A stretch of DNA of 64,000 bases from assembly GCA_036496425.1 (NCBI GenBank), contig DASXLG010000248.1, positions 1 through 64,000 on the forward strand, given 5' to 3'. Made by a program: the position numbers and the translations under genes. Below, in pieces: positions 58,213 to 64,000 of the stretch; positions within the stretch are counted from its first letter, which is position 1; every line of letters starts with the position of its first letter. The DNA is from Terriglobia bacterium. GTDB lineage: Bacteria > Acidobacteriota > Terriglobia > 20CM-2-55-15. The notes beneath the pieces were generated by a model. The model ran no database searches and had not been told where the DNA came from. It saw only the letters and a program-made list of their open reading frames with translations.

Positions 58213-59525
58213 TTCGTGCCCCCTAACTCGAGGAGTTGTTGATGGGTGACACTGAGCTGGGCGAACTGCTCCGCTCTCTGCTTCAGGAATTGGTTGATGG
58301 CATCGTGGCGGTCGATCGCCGTGTCGATGCGGGGATTGGATCCGCGTTTATACGCGCCGATATTGATGAGGTCTTCGGATTTCCTGTAGGTGGCCATCAA
58401 GTCGCGGATTTCATACGCCGCATTCTTGATGTTCTGTCCGACCAGATGCGGCATGAGGCGGCTGACGCTCGCAAGCACATCGATACAGGGATAGTGACCG
58501 CGCGATGCTAGCTCGCGATCCAGCACGATGTGTCCATCCAGAATGGAGCGCGCGGAGTCGGCGATCGGATCATTCATGTCGTCGCCTTCCACCAATACCG
58601 TGTAGAACGCCGTGATGCTGCCCTTGCTGAACTTTCCGGAACGTTCCAGAAGTTTCGGCAATAATGAGAACACGGAAGGCGTATAGCCTTTCGAAGACGG
58701 CGGCTCACCGGCCGCCAGACCGACTTCGCGCTGAGCCATGGCAAAGCGCGTCACGGAATCCATCATCAGCATCACGTTGTAGCCGCGGTCGCGGAAATAC
58801 TCCGCGGCGGCGGTGGCTGCAAATGCGGCACGGATGCGCACAAGCGCAGGCTGATCGGAGGTTGAAACGATAATGATGGACCGCTTCAATCCTTCCTCAC
58901 CGAGATCGTTTTCGATGAACTCCCGCACTTCGCGGCCGCGTTCACCGATCAATGCGATGACGTTGATATCCGCGCTCGTATAGCGCGCAATCATTCCCAA
59001 TAACGTGCTTTTGCCGACGCCGCTGCCGCCGAAGATTCCAACCCGCTGGCCCTTCCCGGTCGTCAGCAGGCTGTCGATGACACGGACGCCCGTCTGAAGA
59101 GGGTCGCGTATGGGATCCCGTGAAAGCGGGTTTGCCGGCTCGGCATAAAGATCCTGGCGATGAAGTTCGAGCGGCAGGGGTTTGTCGTCGATAGGACGGC
59201 CGAGGCCGTCGAGGACGCGGCCTTGCAGCGCCTCGCTCATGCCGATGCTGGCGGTGCGGCTCGATGCCTGAAGAATGTCTCCCTGGCGGACTCCGTCGAT
59301 TTTGCCCAGCGGCATCGAAATGACTTTTCCGTCGGTGAAGCCCACGACTTCGACGGGAATGCGCCGGCCCTGGGTTTCAAGCCAGCACACGCATCCCATT
59401 GTGACGTTCGGGCCGTGAGATTCGATCGTGTTTCCGACGACTTTTTCGACGATTCCGAATTCGTTAACCGGGTCGCCGGTCTCCAGGCGCTTATAGAATC
59501 TATCGAGATCCAGCCGGCTATTCAT
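58209..59525 (-). CDS. fliI: Flagellar export ATPase FliI
   Basis: A 438-residue F1-like ATPase with GIFGGSGVGKSTLLGMIARY (Walker A), ALIGERGREVREFIENDLGE, VMLMMDSVTRFAMAQREVGL (Walker B) and GSITAFYTVLVEGDDMNDPI. It drives or regulates type III export with FliH and FliJ. It overlaps fliH by 8 bases and fliJ by 4. Confidence 0.96.
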   Translation of the reverse strand: MNSRLDLDRFYKRLETGDPVNEFGIVEKVVGNTIESHGPNVTMGCVCWLETQGRRIPVEVVGFTDGKVISMPLGKIDGVRQGDILQASSRTASIGMSEALQGRVLDGLGRPIDDKPLPLELHRQDLYAEPANPLSRDPIRDPLQTGVRVIDSLLTTGKGQRVGIFGGSGVGKSTLLGMIARYTSADINVIALIGERGREVREFIENDLGEEGLKRSIIIVSTSDQPALVRIRAAFAATAAAEYFRDRGYNVMLMMDSVTRFAMAQREVGLAAGEPPSSKGYTPSVFSLLPKLLERSGKFSKGSITAFYTVLVEGDDMNDPIADSARSILDGHIVLDRELASRGHYPCIDVLASVSRLMPHLVGQNIKNAAYEIRDLMATYRKSEDLINIGAYKRGSNPRIDTAIDRHDAINQFLKQRAEQFAQLSVTHQQLLELGGTK

Positions 59526-60099
59526 CGAACAATGCCTTTCCGATGGTATCGATTTGCGCCGCTACCCGGCCGTCCAGGAAGGTTTGACCCGTTTCAATCA
59601 CAAAGTCACCGCGCTCCAGCGTGGCGTCGTCCTTCACAGTCACGGCAGGATTCGCATTCCCGGCCGCAACCCGGACCCGGCCAAAATCCTGCCGGCTGAC
59701 GCGCAATGCAATGCTCTGGTGTCCGGAGACGCGCTTCAACGCGACCGAAGCCAGCGCCCCCACGAGATCGGGATCCATGGTGAGTTCCCGCTGAACAATC
59801 TTGCGGGCGATCTCGAGAGCCAGCCGGACGGTCTGCTGCTCCATCTCTTCCACCAGCTGTTTATGGGACTCGGCGAGTTGGGCGATGCCGTTCTCGTAAC
59901 GCTTGACGATGGTTTCCACCATCTTCTCGCCCATCTGTTTACCGATCCTCTCGCCTTCGCCATATCCCTGCTCGAATGCCTCTTTTTCGACATTCATCGC
60001 ATGTTCCTGCGACGCCAGGGCAAGGAAAGACTGTTCTGCCGGCGCACTGATCGTGAGCCTCTGAAGCCTGCCGTCACCGCGAATGATTCTAGAGGACAT
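59518..60099 (-). CDS. fliH: Flagellar assembly protein FliH
   Basis: A 193-residue protein: helical N-terminal half with a G-x3-G pattern (FEQGYGEGERIGKQMGEKM), then the V-ATPase-E-like domain (LALEIARKIVQRELTMDPDL, VKDDATLERGDFVIETGQTF then LDGRVAAQID). It is a regulator of FliI. The start is ATG 60099 or GTG 60111; both overlap the fliG end. Confidence 0.9.
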   Translation of the reverse strand: MSSRIIRGDGRLQRLTISAPAEQSFLALASQEHAMNVEKEAFEQGYGEGERIGKQMGEKMVETIVKRYENGIAQLAESHKQLVEEMEQQTVRLALEIARKIVQRELTMDPDLVGALASVALKRVSGHQSIALRVSRQDFGRVRVAAGNANPAVTVKDDATLERGDFVIETGQTFLDGRVAAQIDTIGKALFDE

Positions 60100-61093
60100 A
60101 TTCCTCGCCACCGCCTCCGCCGAGGTTGATGATTCCTTTTTCTTCGAGCTTGCTTACCACTTCGACAATCCGCTGCTGAGCCGCGTGAACATCCTTGATC
60201 TTCACTGGTCCCATCAATTCCATTTCTTCCTTCATCATCTCGATTGCACGACCGGACATGTTGCGGAAGAACTGCTGCTGCTGATGATCCGTGGCGCCTT
60301 TGAGCGCTTGAGCAATGGTCTTCTTATCGATGCACTGCAGAATTTCGCGAATCGCCTGATCATCGAGAATCGAGATATCTTCGAAGACAAACATCAATTC
60401 ACGGATCGAATTGGCGACCTCGGGTTTGTCGCCGGCGATCTTATCGAGCACCGCGCGGCTGTGCCGCCGGTCCATTCTGTTCAGGAGTTCGGCAACGGCG
60501 CGGATACCGCCGTAGGCCTGGTTATGGGCATAGGTTCCGACCGGCTTAAGCTTCTCTTCAAGCACGGCGGAAATCCCGCGAATCACGTCGGGAGAAATGG
60601 TTTCCAGGCTCGCCATGCGGATGGCAACATCCGCCTGGATGTCGTCGGGCAATGATTCGAGCAGTTCCGCGGAACTGTTGGGCGCCAGGTGCGCAAGAAT
60701 CATGGCGATCGTCTGCGGGTGTTCGTTTTGAATGAACTGGGATAACTGAACCGGGTTCAAGCGGTCGATCGCCTCGAAGGCATTCGAGCTCGTGGCGCTG
60801 GATGAGAGCCGGTCCATGATGCGTTTGGCCGGGCCGGCGCCCAGGGTGCGGCGAATAACTTTCTTGGCGTAATCGACGCCGCCTTCGGAAACGAAGCGGT
60901 TGGCAACAAGCAGCCGGTACAGCTCCTCGGCGGATTTTTCCGCATCTTCGGATGCGATGGGACCGACATTCGAGATCTCTTTCGAAATCGCTTCGATCTC
61001 GGCCTCGTTGAGAAACCGAAGTACCTCCGATGCCGTCTCTTCACCGATGAGAACGAAGAGGGTGGCCGCCAGCTTCACATCACCGCTTTTCAT
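60089..61093 (-). CDS. fliG: Flagellar motor switch protein FliG
   Basis: A 334-residue protein with the three FliG domains. Middle: NEHPQTIAMILAHLAPNSSA. C-terminal torque helix region: FVFEDISILDDQAIREILQC, MSGRAIEMMKEEMELMGPVK. It binds FliF and FliM and takes torque from MotA. The tail is Gly- and Glu-rich (LGGGGGEEYVL). It overlaps fliF by 4 bases. Confidence 0.96.
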   Translation of the reverse strand: MKSGDVKLAATLFVLIGEETASEVLRFLNEAEIEAISKEISNVGPIASEDAEKSAEELYRLLVANRFVSEGGVDYAKKVIRRTLGAGPAKRIMDRLSSSATSSNAFEAIDRLNPVQLSQFIQNEHPQTIAMILAHLAPNSSAELLESLPDDIQADVAIRMASLETISPDVIRGISAVLEEKLKPVGTYAHNQAYGGIRAVAELLNRMDRRHSRAVLDKIAGDKPEVANSIRELMFVFEDISILDDQAIREILQCIDKKTIAQALKGATDHQQQQFFRNMSGRAIEMMKEEMELMGPVKIKDVHAAQQRIVEVVSKLEEKGIINLGGGGGEEYVL

Positions 61094-62697
61094 TTATGCC
61101 TTTCATCCGCGAGCCACATGCGCACCAGTCTGGCTACGGTCTCAGGGTCACTCTGTGTCTGCTCCACGACGCGCTTCCGGATCAAATCTATTTTGGTCGG
61201 CGACGATAATGACTGGAGCTCGCGCTCAGCCGCGTCCGCGCGGTCATCTGCAAGCGTTGTTCCGTTGAGCTGCGCTTCGAGCTGTTTCACCGTCATCGGT
61301 GTCTTCACGGTTCCGGGCAGGCGGGGAACATTCCGCCCTGCGGGGATTGAACCGGCAGGAGCCCAGTTGCCAAAAACGCTCTTCTGAACAGGACGCAGGA
61401 AGAGCAGATAAAGAATGATGAAGACGACCGGAATAATCAGGTAGCGAAGACCTGTCATGATCAACGGCCCTTGCTTGTCCATGAACGTGGGCTTTTCGAC
61501 GAGTTCGGCTTCCCCTTCGAAGGAAACGTTTTCGACCGTCAGCTGATCGCCTCGATCGGGATTGAAACCGATCGCCGCCGAAATCAGGTCCCGATACTTT
61601 TTCATGTCATCGGCGTCGCGCGGTTCCTGCGTCGTCTGCGGCTTGCCGTCGCTGCCCGTTACGACCTTGGTATGGTTATCGATCAGCACGGCGATCGAGA
61701 CGCGATCGACCCTCCCTACCGGATTGACGATATGGCGTACAGCTTTGCTGACTTCATAATTGGTGGTTTCGTTCTGTTTCAACAGATTGCCGGCGGATTC
61801 CGTTTGCGGCTCGCGCTCTTCCTGTTTCTGCTGGCTGCGAACGACACTGCCCTGCGGATCGTATTGCTCGACGGTTTCCTCGACCTGCTGGAAGTTCATG
61901 ACGACCGAGACCTGCGGGCGAACTTTTCCCTGGCCGACTGCAGGCTCGAGAATCTGGACGATCTTGTTCGAGAGTTCGGTCTCGACCTTCTGCCGTGCGT
62001 CCAATTGCGTTGAGGAGAGTCCGCTGTCGCCGCTGTCGTTGCGGGACAGGATCTTTCCGCGATAGTCGATCAATACCACTTTCTCGGGGGTGAGCCCTTT
62101 GACCGAGCTGGCGACAACATTGATGATTCCCTGCGCTGCCGAAGCAGACAGCGTCCGGCTATTCTTCAATTTCAGGATGACGGATGCTTTCGTCTGGTCG
62201 TCGGTGCTCTGAAAAAGCGACTCCTTCGGCAGCACCAGATGGACACGCGCCGCTTCAACTTCGGCGAGAGTCATGATGCTGCGGGCGAGCTCGCCTTCGA
62301 GCGCGCGCTGATAATTGACCTGTTCCTGGAAGTTGGTCAAACCGAAATTCGTACGATCGAAGATCTCGAAACCGATCCGGCCGCTCTCCGGCAATCCCTG
62401 GCTCGCAAGCTGAATCCGCACTTCGGCAATCTTGTCGGCGGCGACCTTAATCGTGCGGCCGTCGGGGCCGAGTTCGTAAGGAACTTTGAGGTCGGTCAGC
62501 TTTTGTATCAAGCCCTGGGCTTCCTGGGGATCGAGGTCCGCATACAGCGTCTGGTACTCGACGCGATTCATGAAAAACACCAGCGCCCACAGCATGACGA
62601 GAACAAGTGCGCCGGACCCGGCGATCGCCAGCTTCTGCTGAAGCGTATAGCGTGTAAGGAAGACCTTGATTTGATCGAGCGGGCTTTGTGCGGCCAT
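61090..62697 (-). CDS. fliF: Flagellar MS-ring protein FliF
   Basis: A 535-residue protein: first membrane helix (LAIAGSGALVLVMLWALVFF), ring-building domains (YQTLYADLDPQEAQGLIQKL, FGLTNFQEQVNYQRALEGEL then ARSI), second helix (LRYLIIPVVFIILYLLFLRP) and a C-terminal FliG-binding tail (PETVARLVRMWLADERHK). It is complete and of normal length. Confidence 0.96.
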   Translation of the reverse strand: MAAQSPLDQIKVFLTRYTLQQKLAIAGSGALVLVMLWALVFFMNRVEYQTLYADLDPQEAQGLIQKLTDLKVPYELGPDGRTIKVAADKIAEVRIQLASQGLPESGRIGFEIFDRTNFGLTNFQEQVNYQRALEGELARSIMTLAEVEAARVHLVLPKESLFQSTDDQTKASVILKLKNSRTLSASAAQGIINVVASSVKGLTPEKVVLIDYRGKILSRNDSGDSGLSSTQLDARQKVETELSNKIVQILEPAVGQGKVRPQVSVVMNFQQVEETVEQYDPQGSVVRSQQKQEEREPQTESAGNLLKQNETTNYEVSKAVRHIVNPVGRVDRVSIAVLIDNHTKVVTGSDGKPQTTQEPRDADDMKKYRDLISAAIGFNPDRGDQLTVENVSFEGEAELVEKPTFMDKQGPLIMTGLRYLIIPVVFIILYLLFLRPVQKSVFGNWAPAGSIPAGRNVPRLPGTVKTPMTVKQLEAQLNGTTLADDRADAAERELQSLSSPTKIDLIRKRVVEQTQSDPETVARLVRMWLADERHK

Positions 62698-62706
62698 TGG
62701 CGGTTA

Positions 62707-63000
62707 CTACACCTGGGCTTTCATGATTTCCTGGTACGCAGCAACGATCTTGTCGCGCACCTGCATCATCGTCTGAAACGATAGATCCGCCTTCTCGAAC
62801 GAGGTCATTACGGAATGCAGATCGGATTCATTGCTGAGAAATTTCTGCAAGTCGCCCGGGCAGCTTTTTTCGACGTTGCTTACCTGCTGGATGGCTTGGT
62901 TCAGGAGATTGCCGAAGGAGCCGCCGGAAACGGGGGCCTTTGGAAGCGTCGGCGTCGGCATCATCCGCGGAATGTTGCTGTAAACTTTGAAGTCGCTCAT
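62707..63000 (-). CDS. fliE: Flagellar hook-basal body protein FliE
   Basis: A 97-residue protein with SFGNLLNQAIQQVSNVEKSC, SDLHSVMTSFEKADLSFQTM then MQVRDKIVAAYQEIMKAQ, the standard FliE C-terminal helices. It joins the MS ring to the rod. AAGGGG precedes the ATG. The usual upstream flgB-flgC pair is not in this window. Confidence 0.93.
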   Translation of the reverse strand: MSDFKVYSNIPRMMPTPTLPKAPVSGGSFGNLLNQAIQQVSNVEKSCPGDLQKFLSNESDLHSVMTSFEKADLSFQTMMQVRDKIVAAYQEIMKAQV

Positions 63001-63013
63001 CGACCCCTTATAG

Positions 63014-63028
63014 GCAGGCGGAATACCA
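63014..63028 (-). promoter_or_regulatory. Weak sigma-54-type site before fliE
   Basis: Minus strand TGGTATTCCGCCTGC with GG-GC spacing of 10, but few other matches; the start point would fall within the ribosome-binding site. It is listed only because the fliL and flhA operons have better sites of this kind. The rest of the 63001-63178 gap shows nothing clear. Confidence 0.28.
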
Positions 63029-63178
63029 GATGGCAGATGTATCGGTAAATCAGTGACTTACGGCTGACTTGGTTGGGTAGGATAACCTTAAAAGTCGGGG
63101 GTTTGACACAAAAACCGGCGAAAAACGCCGCTTTCTTGACGGTTAAACGGCCGCCATTCTGTCAAGAATCCAACAATG

Positions 63179-63721
63179 TCAAGGTTTTGGATTCAACCCC
63201 ATCCTGGCAACAAGGATGCCTAATAAGGACTCGATCTTTTCAAGTCTGGAGTCGATCATCGCGGATTTTTCGGTCGCGAGGGCAAGCCTGGCCGACAGCT
63301 TCTTATTGTCGTCTATCAGCATCAGATACTCCATGATACGGCTCGCAGCGATTTCGATTTCGGCGAGCTTAAAAGGTTTGGCCAGGTAATCGAAGGCGCC
63401 GCGCCGGATGGCTTCGATGGCGGTCTCGATGGACGAATAGCCCGTCATAATGACGACATAGCTCAAAGGATTGACTTGTTTCGCCACCTTGAGAACCTCC
63501 ATCCCGTCCGGTCCGGGAGGCATCACAAGGTCGGTAAAGATAATGTCGAAGCTAAGCTTCCGGGATTGAATCAGGCTGATGGCTTCCGAGCCGTCGCGAG
63601 CCGACGAAACGGTGAAATTACGGGATTGCAGGTACTCACACAGTGTCAATCTGAGGTCACTGTCGTCGTCCACGACGAGGATTCGAATTTTGCCGGGAAA
63701 CACCTCTGCTACATTCACCAT
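63179..63721 (-). CDS. Response regulator with C-terminal coiled coil
   Basis: A 180-residue protein. Residues 10-130 are a receiver domain: ILVVDDDSDLRLTLCEYLQS, the phospho-acceptor in DIIFTDLVMPPGPDGMEVLK, MTGYSSIETAIEA and DYLAKPF. The rest is a coiled coil (IDDNKKLSARLALATEKSAM). There is no DNA-binding domain. A near-perfect sigma-28-type promoter ends 7 bases before the ATG, so the message is probably leaderless and the gene belongs to the late flagellar class. Confidence 0.88.
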   Translation of the reverse strand: MVNVAEVFPGKIRILVVDDDSDLRLTLCEYLQSRNFTVSSARDGSEAISLIQSRKLSFDIIFTDLVMPPGPDGMEVLKVAKQVNPLSYVVIMTGYSSIETAIEAIRRGAFDYLAKPFKLAEIEIAASRIMEYLMLIDDNKKLSARLALATEKSAMIDSRLEKIESLLGILVARMGLNPKP

Positions 63722-63727
63722 GTCAAT

Positions 63728-63754
63728 GTATCGGCAAATTCCTTGAAAACTTTA
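63728..63754 (-). promoter_or_regulatory. Sigma-28 (FliA)-type promoter of the response regulator
   Basis: Minus strand TAAAGTTT - 11 bases - GCCGATAC: 15 of 16 consensus positions with exact spacing, the best such site in the window. It overlaps the opposite-strand promoter at 63743-63771. Confidence 0.85.
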
Positions 63755-63771
63755 GATTCGACAGGTACAAT
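63743..63771 (+). promoter_or_regulatory. Sigma-70-type promoter of the right-edge response regulator
   Basis: TTGAAA - 17 bases - TACAAT on the plus strand. It shares bases 63743-63754 with the divergent sigma-28-type promoter. Confidence 0.65.
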
Positions 63772-63801
63772 CGGTCAGATTTTCTAGCAGGGAGGCGTTT
63801 C

Positions 63802-64000
63802 ATGGACACGAACAAGGAACAGGTTCTGGTGGTCGACGACGAAGAGGATCTTCGCCACGCGATCGTCGACATCTTGACACTCGACGGATTTGAAGTCGAT
63901 CAAGCCGGGTCTGCTGAAGAAGCAGCGGAGAAGCTTTCACAGATTGCATACGACGTTTTGATCACCGATCACAACCTTCCCGGAAAGACCGGGGTCGAAC
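63802..64000 (+). CDS. Response regulator (5' part, runs off the right edge)
   Basis: The first 66 codons: MDTNKEQVLVVDDEEDLRHA, then AIVDILTLDGFEVDQAGSAE and YDVLITDHNLPGKTGVE, a receiver domain with acidic pocket (DDE) and phospho-acceptor D in ITDHNLP. GGAGG lies 6 bases before the ATG. The output domain is outside the window. Confidence 0.88.
   Translation, partial: MDTNKEQVLVVDDEEDLRHAIVDILTLDGFEVDQAGSAEEAAEKLSQIAYDVLITDHNLPGKTGVE

Overview
The window looks like a chromosomal piece of a flagellated, GC-rich Gram-negative bacterium, most likely an Acidobacteriota member. This is inferred from gene families: an ADOP-type FtsX permease paired with PadR, several TIGR03435-type proteins, a BlaI/BlaR1 pair with long C-terminal repeats, and a huge Ser/Thr kinase with a propeller. 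No rRNA, tRNA or CRISPR array was seen.

Layout. (a) 1-11.4 kb, almost all minus strand: flagellar block A in the order flhA-flhF-fliA-fliM-fliN-DUF2802-like, then flgM-(small gene)-fliW-csrA, then a nonulosonic-acid trio (spsG/pseG-like, spsE/neuB-like, spsF-like), flbD and the start of motA. (b) 11.7-24.4 kb: PsiE-family protein, orphan antitoxin, ADOP permease with PadR, a secreted protein with an internal duplication, BlaR1/BlaI, and a 1307-residue kinase/CsgG-like/TPR/propeller protein. (c) 24.4-29.4 kb: a compact locus with an FHA-GAF-AAA+ sigma-54 activator, an unrecognised four-gene operon, a fibronectin type III protein, two sigma-54-type promoters each with twin palindromic upstream sites at the same distance, and a roughly 690-bp array of degenerate 41-bp palindromic repeats. 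(d) 29.4-53.3 kb: a patchwork of a TIR-like protein and unknown neighbours, many toxin-antitoxin modules (intact, orphan and broken), a segmental duplication with an internal deletion, TIGR03435 copies, an ECF sigma factor, a GT-C-like membrane protein, and secreted hydrolases. (e) 53.3-63.0 kb, minus strand: flagellar block B, fliE-F-G-H-I-J, a tiny DHp-like gene, fliL-fliN-O-P-Q-R-flhB. (f) the right edge: two divergent response-regulator genes.

How it works together. Blocks A and B supply rotor and switch (FliF, FliG, FliM, two FliN), export gate and ATPase (FliO/P/Q/R, FlhA, FlhB, FliH/I/J), stator (MotA), and control (FliA, FlgM, FliW, CsrA). Promoter reading suggests a cascade. Sigma-54-type sites lie in front of fliL and flhA, and sigma-28-type sites lie in front of flgM, an FlgN-like gene and the minus-strand response regulator at the right edge. 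The spsE/F/G trio would make a CMP-activated nonulosonic acid, probably for flagellin glycosylation. The common fliP-Q-R-flhB-flhA run is split here by about 42 kb of unrelated DNA, and flhA has its own sigma-54-type promoter.

The best candidate for an undescribed system is region (c): a dedicated sigma-54 activator, two target promoters with matching operators, several unrecognised small proteins and a structured AT-rich repeat array.
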